Shown here in pieces: positions 56,964-64,000 of a DNA stretch of 64,000 bases. A program made the translations under genes and the position numbers. How positions within the stretch are numbered: position 1 is the first letter of the stretch; every line of letters begins with the position of its first letter. Origin of the DNA: Tardiphaga sp. vice304 (lineage in GTDB: Bacteria > Pseudomonadota > Alphaproteobacteria > Rhizobiales > Xanthobacteraceae); NCBI RefSeq assembly GCF_007018905.1, contig NZ_CP041402.1:682001-746000 (forward strand). The letters are read 5' to 3'. A model generated the notes under the pieces. The model was not told the origin of the DNA. It was given only the letters and a program-made list of their open reading frames with translations, and did no database searches.

Positions 56964-57038
56964 GCTGCCGTAGCTCAGTGGTAGAGCACTCCATTGGTAA
57001 TGGAGAGGTCCACAGTTCGACCCTGTGTGGCAGCACCA
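56964..57038 (+). tRNA. tRNA-Thr (anticodon GGT)
   Basis: Full cloverleaf: acceptor GCTGCCG/TGGCAGC (last pair G-T), D arm GCTC-AGTGGTA-GAGC, anticodon stem CTCCA/TGGAG with loop TTGGTAA, and T arm CACAG-TTCGACC-CTGTG. Discriminator A and encoded CCA. The anticodon GGT reads ACC and ACT. Confidence 0.96.
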
Positions 57039-57106
57039 TTTTCTTCATTGAAGAACAGCCGACTTCCCGCCTGATGCCGTTCCGTCGCGATCGAGGGATC
57101 GCGGCG

Positions 57107-57454
57107 CTACTTCTTCGCGGCGAACTGATCGAACGCCTCGATGGCCTGGGCGGCGTACATCACGCTGGGGCCGGCGCCCATGTAGATCGCCATGCCCATC
57201 GTCTCCATCACCTCGTCGCGGCTGGCGCCGCTGCGCACCGCGGCCTCGGCGTGAAAGCCGATGCAGCCGTCGCAGCGGGTGGCGACCGAAATCGCCAGCG
57301 CGATCAGCTCCTTGGTCCTGGTATCGAGCGCATTGGCCTTCAGCGCGGCCTGCGCCAGCGCCGAAAATCCCTTCATCACATCCGGCGCGCCGCCGCGGAC
57401 TTCCTTCAGCGCCACCGACAGATCGGCGGTCATCGCGGGCCAGTTCTTGTACAT
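57107..57454 (-). CDS. Carboxymuconolactone decarboxylase / AhpD-like protein
   Basis: 115 residues of the AhpD fold with the redox-type motif CDGCIGFH (C61, C64, H68), preceded by LDTRTKELIALAISVATR. Proteins with this CxxC often act as small alkylhydroperoxide reductases. It lies downstream of the YgaP-like and Crp/Fnr genes on the same strand, so a stress or redox role fits. Confidence 0.9.
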   Translation of the reverse strand: MYKNWPAMTADLSVALKEVRGGAPDVMKGFSALAQAALKANALDTRTKELIALAISVATRCDGCIGFHAEAAVRSGASRDEVMETMGMAIYMGAGPSVMYAAQAIEAFDQFAAKK

Positions 57455-57581
57455 GGGAATAATCCTGAAAAGATGAGCGCGGTGCGCGGTCGTTCGACGA
57501 TCATGGCCGTGCCAGCGCGCGCGGCCCCAGGCCGGGCGGCAGGCGCCGCCAGCGCGGGGGTCGGCTTCGCTGGCAGGCGTC

Positions 57582-57773
57582 TCAGCCCTGCTTGACCGGG
57601 CAGGTCCGGATGCCCAGCAGCGTATAGGCCGGGCAGAAACCGATGGCGGCGGTGAACAGCGGGACGACGCCGATCCAGGCCCAGACCGGCCCGCCGGTAA
57701 GCGCCCAGCCGATCAGGGCGAGGCCTACGATGGCGCGCAACGCGCGGTCGATCAGTCCAACATTGATGGTCAT
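57582..57773 (-). CDS. DUF2892 (YgaP-like) small membrane protein
   Basis: 63 residues: MTINVGLIDRALRAIVGLALIGWALTGG, two short hydrophobic helices and CPAYTLLGIRTC. The signature matches the membrane part of YgaP, here without the rhodanese domain. The two Cys near the end may be redox active. It starts at ATG 57771-57773, 77 bp downstream of the Crp/Fnr gene. Confidence 0.88.
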   Translation of the reverse strand: MTINVGLIDRALRAIVGLALIGWALTGGPVWAWIGVVPLFTAAIGFCPAYTLLGIRTCPVKQG

Positions 57774-57850
57774 CTGCGTTTCCTCATGGTTCGGGGCAAT
57801 CTCTGCAATGGCTGGTCTACGAAGCCGATCGGCCACCGTCTGTGATCAAG

Positions 57851-58528
57851 TCACCGCCCGGGATGGGCGGCGGCGGCGCGCAGCGGCGCAGCCTTGCGCA
57901 GTTCGACCCGGCCGCGGCCGAGGCTGACCCAGCCGCGCTTCTCGAAGGCCTTGAGATGACGGCTGACGACTTCGCGCGCGGTGCCGATCTCGGCCGCGAG
58001 CCGCTGATGGGTGATCGAAAGGTCGTGGCCGTCGGCGGACAGCGCCAGGAGCCGCGCGGCGAGCCGGGAATCGATCGAGGCGAAGGCGACGTTCTGGATC
58101 ACCTGCATCAGATCGCCGAGCCGGGCCGCCTGCGACTGGAACACGAAGCTGCGAAATTGCGCCGACTGGCCCATCAGCTGGTGGAAGGTGGCGGCCGGCA
58201 GGCCGATCGCCTGGACCGGCGTCTCGGTGACGGCGAAGGCGCTGTAGTTCTGATCGGCGAGCAGCGCCAGCGTGGTCAGGACGCAGATGCTGCCCGGCCC
58301 CAGCCGATACAATACGATCTCGTTGCCGTCGGCGTCGAGCTGATAGACCCGCACGCGGCCTTCGGCGACCAGGATGAAATGCGCGCAGGGCTGATCCGGC
58401 GCGAATACGAAGGCGCCGGCCGGCAGCTTCATCGCCACAGACTTGTCCAGCAACGCCGCGCGCTCGCCAGCGGGCACGCCGGCGAGGGCGGGGAAGCGTT
58501 GCAGCCAGTCGCGGTCCGGCAGCGTCAT
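57851..58528 (-). CDS. Crp/Fnr-family transcription regulator
   Basis: 225 residues. A cyclic-nucleotide-like beta roll (about 15-115), a dimer helix, and a winged helix with recognition helix GTAREVVSRHLKAFEKRG. Its E-x-x-S-R is the same set that reads TTGA in FNR and FixK. There is no cluster-forming N-terminal Cys group, only scattered ones. The frame opens 24 codons earlier, but ATG at 58526-58528 fits the fold. A perfect FNR-type box lies 58 bp upstream, so FixK control or self-control is likely. Probably controls the YgaP-like and AhpD-like genes behind it. Confidence 0.9.
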   Translation of the reverse strand: MTLPDRDWLQRFPALAGVPAGERAALLDKSVAMKLPAGAFVFAPDQPCAHFILVAEGRVRVYQLDADGNEIVLYRLGPGSICVLTTLALLADQNYSAFAVTETPVQAIGLPAATFHQLMGQSAQFRSFVFQSQAARLGDLMQVIQNVAFASIDSRLAARLLALSADGHDLSITHQRLAAEIGTAREVVSRHLKAFEKRGWVSLGRGRVELRKAAPLRAAAAHPGR

Positions 58529-58586
58529 CGGGATCCTGCCTGCGGGTAAACCGGCTGGACTATGCGGCACCGGCCGCGGAGGACCG

Positions 58587-58600
58587 TTGATGCGGATCAA
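58587..58600 (-). promoter_or_regulatory. FNR/FixK-type box upstream of the Crp/Fnr gene
   Basis: TTGATGCGGATCAA, a perfect TTGAT-N4-ATCAA palindrome. It lies 58 bp upstream of the start codon, which suits a class II promoter with a leader of about 24 nt. Confidence 0.75.
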
Positions 58601-58685
58601 TCCCGGATGCCGCCGATATCGCCATCGCAGCCATTTTCCGACAAAGGTGCGTCACGTCCACACAGCGATGATTGCGCGCCGCTCG

Positions 58686-59066
58686 TCAGTTCGGATCGAC
58701 TTCCTCGATCTTCATGAGCCGGCCCCATTTATCGAAGAAGTGGCCTTCGTTGAGCACCAGCCGGTCGTCGTCGAGGCGCTCCTCGAGAAGCCGCAGCCGC
58801 GCGCGCGCGGTGGGCGTGCCGAGCGGCCCGTCGGCAGAGGGCTGCGGGAAGAAGGCGGCGCCATCCCACTCCACGCCGGCGCCGGCGAACAGCCGCGTAA
58901 TTTCCCCCCAGTCGATCTCGTCGCCGATCACGTTGAACCAGGTCGAGCGCAGCGGGCTGACGGCGGGACCCGCGATCTCGACCAGAACGGCGAAGGCCGT
59001 GAACGAGCCGTGCTCGGCGAAGGCCTCGGCGATCCAGCGATCGAAATCGGTGTCGTGGGTGGTCAT
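58686..59066 (-). CDS. Conserved hypothetical protein downstream of selC (1)
   Basis: 126 residues, soluble, acidic at the N-terminus and centre (FNVIGDEIDWGEITRLFAGAGVEWDGAAFFP), ending LMKIEEVDPN. I do not recognise a family. It starts 1 bp after the stop of the next gene upstream, so the two are translated together. Their position straight after selB-selC suggests a link with formate dehydrogenase or selenoprotein synthesis, but nothing in the sequence proves it. Confidence 0.75.
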   Translation of the reverse strand: MTTHDTDFDRWIAEAFAEHGSFTAFAVLVEIAGPAVSPLRSTWFNVIGDEIDWGEITRLFAGAGVEWDGAAFFPQPSADGPLGTPTARARLRLLEERLDDDRLVLNEGHFFDKWGRLMKIEEVDPN

Positions 59067-59067
59067 G

Positions 59068-59529
59068 CTAGAAATCGACAACGGGCGTCTCCGGCATGAC
59101 GTTCTCGAACAACATCCAGAACGGGGCGGGGTGAGTTTCGAGATACCAGGCCTCAAAACGCGCCAGCGCCGCAATCACGTCGGGCCTCAGTTCGTCCTCG
59201 CTTTCGACCGGCGCGAGGCTCGCAAACATCGCCTGCGCCACCGGCGCGAAGCCGGAGGTCACCGCGACACGCGCGTCCGAATCGCTGACCCAGCCGAGCC
59301 TGGCGCGCAGCAAGGCGGTCGCGACGGCGACTGTGATCTCCTCGCTCTCCGCGCTGGCGACGGCGCCGGAGACCTCATTGATCAGATTGAAGCGGCGATA
59401 CGAAAACGCGCGCGCCTGCTCGAGCTCTTTGAGCCGCGCGGCGATGCTGCTGCGAAACTCGTCCTCGGCGGCGGTGCAGCGCTGCGCATCGGCGCGCAGG
59501 GCTTCGAGATACGCGACTTCGGCATTCAT
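59068..59529 (-). CDS. Conserved hypothetical protein downstream of selC (2)
   Basis: 153 residues, mostly helical: a charged coiled-coil-like N-terminus (LEALRADAQRCTAAEDEFRSSIAARLKELEQARAFSYRRFNLINEV) and a C-terminal part ending FWMLFENVMPETPVVDF. Not recognised. ATG at 59527-59529 lies 16 bp beyond the 3' end of tRNA-Sec, so it is probably on the same transcript, which would have to be processed to release the tRNA. Confidence 0.77.
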   Translation of the reverse strand: MNAEVAYLEALRADAQRCTAAEDEFRSSIAARLKELEQARAFSYRRFNLINEVSGAVASAESEEITVAVATALLRARLGWVSDSDARVAVTSGFAPVAQAMFASLAPVESEDELRPDVIAALARFEAWYLETHPAPFWMLFENVMPETPVVDF

Positions 59530-59539
59530 CGGGCAAGCC

Positions 59540-61597
59540 TCATCTTGGCGGAAGAGAGAGGGAGTCGAACCCACCAGAGACCGTCTCGCGGCCCCTCCCG
59601 GATTTGAAGTCCGGACGCCCCACCGGGGACGATTCTCCTCCTGAAACGGCGGCAGGACGCGGCGCGTCCTGCGAAGGGCGAAACAGATCGAGCCGATGGC
59701 GATTGACGCGGCGCAGATCGCCGCGCCGGATCGTCACGCCATGCCGATCGAAAAACTCCAGGATCTGGATCGCGACCTTGCGGCCATTGTCCATCTGGTC
59801 GCGAAACTGCGAGGCGGTGAATTCGGCGTGCGCCTCGCTGTCGCCGAGGCGGACGACGATGCCCACCATTTCTGCCACCGTGCCGCGCAGAAAGAAATGG
59901 TCGTGCGCGACTTCGTCGACCCGCCCCATCCGCCCGAGCAGTTTCAGCAGGCGGCGAATGGCTTGTTCCTTCACGACCAGCAGATTGGCGATATCGCGCA
60001 CCCGCGGCGGACGAAAGCGCTCGGCGCCCGACAGCAGCGGCGCGCGCCTGGCCCATAGAAGCTCGTCGTCATCGGTCAGGCGCACCTCATGGCCGGCGAG
60101 GCGCACCCAGGCGCCGTCCAGCGCGATCTCCCGGCCGCGCACCAGAGCGTGCAGCACCGCCAGCAGCGCCGGCGCCGGCAGCCTTGGCTCGAGCTGCAGC
60201 CGCAGCCGCTCGAGGCCAATGCCCGGCAGATCGGGATTGTCGGCGTGAAAGGCCTGCAACTTGCCGAGCAGGGATTGCTTCAGCGCGAGATGATGCCGCG
60301 CCGCCATCGCGAAGCTGCCCTGCGGCGTCTCCAGCGTGACGAGCGACAATTGCGCGACGAGATCCTGCGTCTGCGCGTCGGACAGCGCGCGGTCGCGCGC
60401 AAATGCCGGCAGATCGACATGATGCGGCGCGATCTCCAACAGCGTGGCCAGCGCGGCGGCCGGAACCGCCTGCGCCTGCGCCTGCAATTGCGCGAGCCGC
60501 ATCGGCGTGCCGCGCTTGCGGGACGGCGCGCGCAGATCGAGCAGGCGGCCGCCGCCGATGGTGCGCTGGCCGGTGGTGTCGCGCAGCACGAAGCGATCCC
60601 CGGAAGCCGCGGCGATCGGCTGCTCCAGTACCAGTTGCACGAGGCCGCTTTGTCCGGGCGCGATCGGGCGATCCTCCAGCAGCACGATTCGGGCGCCTGT
60701 TTCTGCCGCGGCATGAAACAGCCGGACCGGCATCCACTGGACGACGGGTTTTGGCTCCGACGCCAGCCAGCGCAGTTCGGCATCGATGCGGTTGCTCGGC
60801 GCATGCAGCACGGGATCGAGCACGACGTCGCCGCGCGCAATGGCGTCCTTCGAAATGCCGTCGCCGGCGAGATTGAGCGCGCAACGCTGGCCGGCCGTGC
60901 CGCGCGGGCTCGGCCGGTTCTGCGCGTGGATCGAGCGCACCCGTGCCACAAGGCCCGACGGCGATATCGTGACGCGGTCATCGACCGCGACCGCGCCCGA
61001 TAGCACCGTGCCGGTCACCACGGTGCCGGCCCCGGTCAGCGTGAACGACCGGTCCACCGCCAGCCGGAAACGGCCGTTGGCGGCATGCGCGCCGAACTGG
61101 CGCGCGATCTCCAGCAGCTCCGTGCGCAATGCGGCAACGCCTTCGCCGGTCGCAATGGAGACGGGAACGATGCGCGCCCCGGCCAGCCTCGTCGATTGCA
61201 GTATTTCGGCGATTTCCTTTGCGACCTGCTGCTGCCGCGCGATGTCGATCAGATCGGTCTTGGTCAGCGCGACAACGCCGCGCTCGATGCCGAGCAGGTC
61301 GATGATGGCGAGGTGTTCGCGGGTCTGCGGCTTGATGCCGTCATCGGCGGCGACCACCAGCATCACGAAATCGATGCCGGTGGCCCCCGCCAGCATGTTG
61401 TGGATGAAGCGTTCATGGCCGGGCACGTCGACGAAGCCGAGCACCGAACCGTCGGCATCCGGCAGATAGGCGAAGCCGAGATCGATCGAGATGCCGCGCG
61501 CCTTCTCTTCCTTCAGCCGGTCCGTCTCGACGCCGGTCAGCGCGCGCACCAGCGAGGTCTTGCCGTGATCGATATGGCCGGCGGTGCCGATGATCAT
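59540..61597 (-). CDS. selB: Selenocysteine-specific elongation factor SelB
   Basis: 685 residues by reading frame. GTPase motifs G1 [14 protein letters not shown]3 DVPGHERF and G4 TKTD are followed by EF-Tu-like barrel domains and C-terminal winged helices that bind the SECIS hairpin ([59 protein letters not shown]). The recognisable fold ends by about residue 640. Codons 653-684 coincide exactly with tRNA-Sec, and the frame stops right after it. Start ATG at 61595-61597 overlaps the Sel1-repeat gene stop (ATGA). Confidence 0.96.
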   Translation of the reverse strand: MIIGTAGHIDHGKTSLVRALTGVETDRLKEEKARGISIDLGFAYLPDADGSVLGFVDVPGHERFIHNMLAGATGIDFVMLVVAADDGIKPQTREHLAIIDLLGIERGVVALTKTDLIDIARQQQVAKEIAEILQSTRLAGARIVPVSIATGEGVAALRTELLEIARQFGAHAANGRFRLAVDRSFTLTGAGTVVTGTVLSGAVAVDDRVTISPSGLVARVRSIHAQNRPSPRGTAGQRCALNLAGDGISKDAIARGDVVLDPVLHAPSNRIDAELRWLASEPKPVVQWMPVRLFHAAAETGARIVLLEDRPIAPGQSGLVQLVLEQPIAAASGDRFVLRDTTGQRTIGGGRLLDLRAPSRKRGTPMRLAQLQAQAQAVPAAALATLLEIAPHHVDLPAFARDRALSDAQTQDLVAQLSLVTLETPQGSFAMAARHHLALKQSLLGKLQAFHADNPDLPGIGLERLRLQLEPRLPAPALLAVLHALVRGREIALDGAWVRLAGHEVRLTDDDELLWARRAPLLSGAERFRPPRVRDIANLLVVKEQAIRRLLKLLGRMGRVDEVAHDHFFLRGTVAEMVGIVVRLGDSEAHAEFTASQFRDQMDNGRKVAIQILEFFDRHGVTIRRGDLRRVNRHRLDLFRPSQDAPRPAAVSGGESSPVGRPDFKSGRGRETVSGGFDSLSLPPR
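59546..59641 (-). tRNA. selC: tRNA-Sec (anticodon TCA)
   Basis: 96 nt including encoded CCA. An 8-bp acceptor stem (GGAGGAGA with TCTCTTCC, one G-T pair), the anticodon loop CTTCAAA in stem CCGGA/TCCGG, a long variable arm, T loop GTTCGACTC, then discriminator G and CCA. It is the UGA-decoding selenocysteine tRNA. It lies completely inside the 3' end of the selB frame. Confidence 0.96.
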
Positions 61598-62373
61598 GGC
61601 GCGGGCTCGGGCAGCGGCTCGCGCGCGCGCTGCTCGGCCTCCGCGATTTCCGCCGGCGTCAGAGCGGCGCGCGTGGGCTCCAGAAATTTTGCCGCCAGCG
61701 AACTCTTGCCGGCGCGGGCGCGCAGCAGCCAGACCAATGCCTGCAAATAGTCGCGCGCAATGCCGGCGCCGAGATAGCAGGCGGCGCCGAGCATCGCCTG
61801 GCCATCGGCATCGCCGCGCTCGGCGCCGCGCTGCCACCACTGCACTGACAATGCCGGATCGCGTTCGACGCCGAGCGCGTTGTGATAGAGCATGCCGAGC
61901 CGGGTCATCGACGACGCCACGCCCTGAGCGGCTGCGGCCTCCGCCCATTTCCGCGCCTCGGCATAGTCATGCACCATGACCTCGCCTTCCAGCAGCATCC
62001 AGCTCAGCATGTCCTGCGCCGGCCCGTCGCCGGCCAAGGCGGCGGCGCGGTAGAGTTTCGCGGCGCGCCGGAAATCTTCCGCCACGCCGTCGCCGCGGAA
62101 ATACAAAGCCGCCAGATTGCGCTGGCCCTCGGGATCGCCGGCGTCGGCCGCCAGCGTCAGCCATTTCGCCGCCAGCGGATAATCCGGCTCGACGCCCCAG
62201 CCCTCCGCAAAGCAGGCGCCGACATAGGCCTGCGCGCCGCTGATCCCGGCATGCGCCAGCGGCCCCCAGATCTCCAGCGCGCTGGCATAGTCGCCAGCCA
62301 CGAAGGCCTGGCGCGCGGACTCCATCTGGTCCGGCACCGAGCCCGCATCGAGCCTCGCCGGTTCAGGCGGCAT
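61594..62373 (-). CDS. Sel1-repeat (SLR/TPR-like) protein
   Basis: 259 residues, almost wholly made of Sel1-like repeats of about 36 residues (for example AQAYVGACFAEGWGVEPDYPLAAKWLTLAADAGDPEGQRNLAALYFRGDG, then further repeats ending LGAGIARDYLQALVWLL). There is no signal peptide, so it is a cytoplasmic protein-binding scaffold. Its start overlaps selA by 11 bp and its stop overlaps the selB start, so it is made in step with the selenocysteine machinery. The partner is unknown. Confidence 0.9.
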   Translation of the reverse strand: MPPEPARLDAGSVPDQMESARQAFVAGDYASALEIWGPLAHAGISGAQAYVGACFAEGWGVEPDYPLAAKWLTLAADAGDPEGQRNLAALYFRGDGVAEDFRRAAKLYRAAALAGDGPAQDMLSWMLLEGEVMVHDYAEARKWAEAAAAQGVASSMTRLGMLYHNALGVERDPALSVQWWQRGAERGDADGQAMLGAACYLGAGIARDYLQALVWLLRARAGKSSLAAKFLEPTRAALTPAEIAEAEQRAREPLPEPAP

Positions 62374-63775
62374 CGGACGCCTCCGACAGATCGAGCGAGG
62401 CAAGCGTCATCGCAAAGCCGGCCTCGTCATCGAGACAGCGCAGGTCGAGGACCAGGGCCTGATCCTCGACACGGCCGACGACCGGCCGATCCAGCCTGCG
62501 CAAGGCGGACGACAGCCGCTTCAGCAGGCCGCCCGCGCCGCGCGCGGCGATGGGCCGGATCGCCAGCCCGGCGCTCGGCAGCGCCACCATGGGCAGCGCG
62601 CCGGAGCCGACCTGGCTGGCGCAAGCTACCATCTGGACGGCGAAGGCGTCGCCGAGTGCGGCCTGCAGCACCGGCGCCATGCGACGCGCGCGGGCCTCGA
62701 TGTCTTCGATGGGCTGCGACAGCAGGCGAAATGTCGGCAGCTCCTGCGCCAGCCGGTCGGGATTGCGGTACAGCCGCAGCGTCGCCTCCAACGCAGCGAT
62801 ACGCATCTTGTCGAGGCGCAGCGCGCGCTTCATCGGATTGCGATTGATGGCGGCGATCAGATCGCGGCGGCCGACGATGAAGCCGGCCTGCGGGCCGCCG
62901 AGCAGCTTGTCACCGGAGAAGGTGACGAGGTCTGCGCCGTCGGCGATCGCTTCGGCCACGGTCGGCTCGTGCGCGAGGCCGAACGGCATTAGATCGACCA
63001 GCGTGCCAGAGCCCAGATCGTGCAGCAGCGGGATCTTGTGTTCGGCGGCAATGAGCGCGAGGTCGCGGGCGGCGACCTCCTTGGTGAAGCCCTCGATCCG
63101 GTAGTTCGAGGTGTGCACCTTGAACAGCATGCCGGTCTTCGGCCCGATCGCGCCTATGTAGTCCTTCGCATGGGTGCGGTTGGTGGTGCCGACCTCGACC
63201 AGTTTCGTGCCGGCGCGCGACATGATCTCGGGCAGCCGGAACGCGCCGCCGATCTCGGTCAGTTCGCCGCGCGAGACGATCGCCTCGCGGCGCAGCGCCA
63301 GCGTGTTCAGCACCAGCAGCACTGCGGCTGCATTGTTGTTGACGGTGGTGGCGTCCTCGGCGCCGGTCAGTTCGCACAACAGTTCGCGCAGATGATCGTC
63401 GCGCTCGCCGCGGCGGCCGTCGCCGAGATCGAATTCCAGCGCCACGGCCGAGCGCATCGCCGCGGTGGCGGCAGCAATTGCCGGTTCGGCCAGCAGCGCG
63501 CGGCCGAGATTGGTGTGCAGCACGGTGCCGGTGAGATTGAACACCGGGCGGAGGCTGGGCCTGTCGCGCGCGCCGAGCTGAACGATCGCCTCGGCGATCA
63601 CCTCCTCGGGCTGGCCGGGATCGGCGCCGCCGCTGCGGCTGTCCGACAGGATGCGCCGGATGGCGCCGAGCACGGCCGGACGACCGAAACGTTCGATCGC
63701 GACGGGGGCCGCCGCCGTCCGCAGCACGACATCGACCGAGGGCAGTTTGCGCAGCAGGCTCGCGGTCTTCGCCAT
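62363..63775 (-). CDS. selA: L-seryl-tRNA(Sec) selenium transferase
   Basis: 470 residues. PLP lysine K290 in TFSGDKLLGGPQAG; the N-terminal tRNA-binding helical region and VFNLTGTVLHTNLGRALLAE, NNNAAAVLLVLNTLA and VGTTNRTHAKDY motifs are typical of SelA. It converts Ser-tRNA(Sec) to Sec-tRNA(Sec) using selenophosphate. Start ATG at 63773-63775, 7 bp after fdhE; the frame opens earlier but overlaps fdhE. Confidence 0.97.
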   Translation of the reverse strand: MAKTASLLRKLPSVDVVLRTAAAPVAIERFGRPAVLGAIRRILSDSRSGGADPGQPEEVIAEAIVQLGARDRPSLRPVFNLTGTVLHTNLGRALLAEPAIAAATAAMRSAVALEFDLGDGRRGERDDHLRELLCELTGAEDATTVNNNAAAVLLVLNTLALRREAIVSRGELTEIGGAFRLPEIMSRAGTKLVEVGTTNRTHAKDYIGAIGPKTGMLFKVHTSNYRIEGFTKEVAARDLALIAAEHKIPLLHDLGSGTLVDLMPFGLAHEPTVAEAIADGADLVTFSGDKLLGGPQAGFIVGRRDLIAAINRNPMKRALRLDKMRIAALEATLRLYRNPDRLAQELPTFRLLSQPIEDIEARARRMAPVLQAALGDAFAVQMVACASQVGSGALPMVALPSAGLAIRPIAARGAGGLLKRLSSALRRLDRPVVGRVEDQALVLDLRCLDDEAGFAMTLASLDLSEASDAA

Positions 63776-63782
63776 CGCGCCC

Positions 63783-64000
63783 TCAATAGCCGAGCAGGAG
63801 CGGATTGACGCTGCCCCGCCGATAGCCGGTCTCGCGCAGCAGCAGATCGAGCGCGAGACTGGCGACGTCATCGGCGACCGGATCGAGGCCCGGGTTCTTG
63901 TGCTGATGCAGGATTTTCACATAGCCGTGGCAGGAGGCGCAGGTCTCGCCCCACAGCGTGCCGTCGCCACCTTCCACCTCTTTATAAGAGATGCCCTCGT
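63783..64000 (-). CDS. fdhE: FdhE formate dehydrogenase accessory protein, C-terminal part
   Basis: Only the last 71 codons are inside the window; the gene continues past 64000. The visible part contains the rubredoxin-like ETCASCHGYVKILHQHKNP with CxxC, followed by VADDVASLALDLLLRETGYRRGSVNPLL, which closely parallels the C-terminus of E. coli FdhE. FdhE is needed to make active formate dehydrogenase, a selenocysteine enzyme, which explains the selA-selB-selC genes behind it. Structural formate dehydrogenase genes probably lie beyond the edge. Confidence 0.93.
   Translation of the reverse strand, partial: EGISYKEVEGGDGTLWGETCASCHGYVKILHQHKNPGLDPVADDVASLALDLLLRETGYRRGSVNPLLLGY

Noticed and set aside
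56964..57038. tRNA-Thr as the attachment site of an integrated element
   Set aside because: No integrase gene and no repeated 3' tRNA fragment seen in the window; flanking genes look like core genome.

Overview
The window reads as chromosome of an alphaproteobacterium of the Bradyrhizobium / Rhodopseudomonas group (Nitrobacteraceae). The evidence is the high GC content, the gene order fixL-fixJ-response regulator-fixK-...-fixNOQP-fixGHIS, an Irr-type iron box in front of an MbfA ferritin-like exporter, the ctaC-ctaD-ctaB-coxF-ctaG-ctaE oxidase operon, and three families of intergenic palindromic repeats. Most of it is well-packed core genome. The only mobile element is one IS21-family insertion.

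Layout. 1-1.8 kb: two divergent signalling genes with related receiver domains, one carrying an EAL phosphodiesterase domain. 1.9-5.3 kb: a phospholipid (Mla/MCE) ABC transporter with two domain fusions, then a small cytochrome c gene. 5.49-8.14 kb: the IS21 element, with a 6-bp target duplication, splitting a 76-codon gene. 8.3-22.6 kb: mbfA, then the oxygen-response island: fixK, a single-domain response regulator, fixJ, fixL, a CBS-domain gene, a universal stress gene, fixNOQP (cbb3 oxidase) and fixGHIS (its assembly and copper supply). 22.6-40 kb: a mixed housekeeping and envelope region (antiporter, glycosyltransferase, ABC exporter, glycogen-debranching-type enzyme, MFS carrier, class V aminotransferase, nuclease, degenerate caspase-like protein, signal peptidase I, TldD, IalB-like protein). 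40.4-47.1 kb: the aa3 oxidase operon and its assembly genes, then SURF1. 47.2-56.7 kb: thrC, an M16 protease, murA and metabolic genes. 56.9 kb: tRNA-Thr. 57.1-58.6 kb: a Crp/Fnr regulator with two small genes. 58.7-64 kb: the selenocysteine and formate dehydrogenase maturation cluster (fdhE, selA, a Sel1-repeat gene, selB, tRNA-Sec).

How it works together. FixL (heme PAS kinase) and FixJ should activate fixK under low oxygen, and FixK should then act at TTGA-N6-TCAA boxes. I find seven perfect boxes in or at the edge of intergenic DNA. They lie before fixN, fixG, the CBS gene (shared with fixL), the response-regulator gene, the small cytochrome c gene, the Crp/Fnr gene and, unexpectedly, the Mla-type lipid transporter operon. 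Five of them end 51-58 bp upstream of the start codon, as expected for class II activation. This suggests that envelope lipid transport is part of the low-oxygen response here.

Other notable points are a caspase-like protein with both catalytic residues replaced, a cyclic-nucleotide-domain/thioredoxin-reductase-like fusion lacking the redox CxxC, tRNA-Sec lying wholly inside the 3' end of the selB reading frame, and a Sel1-repeat gene translationally coupled to both selA and selB.
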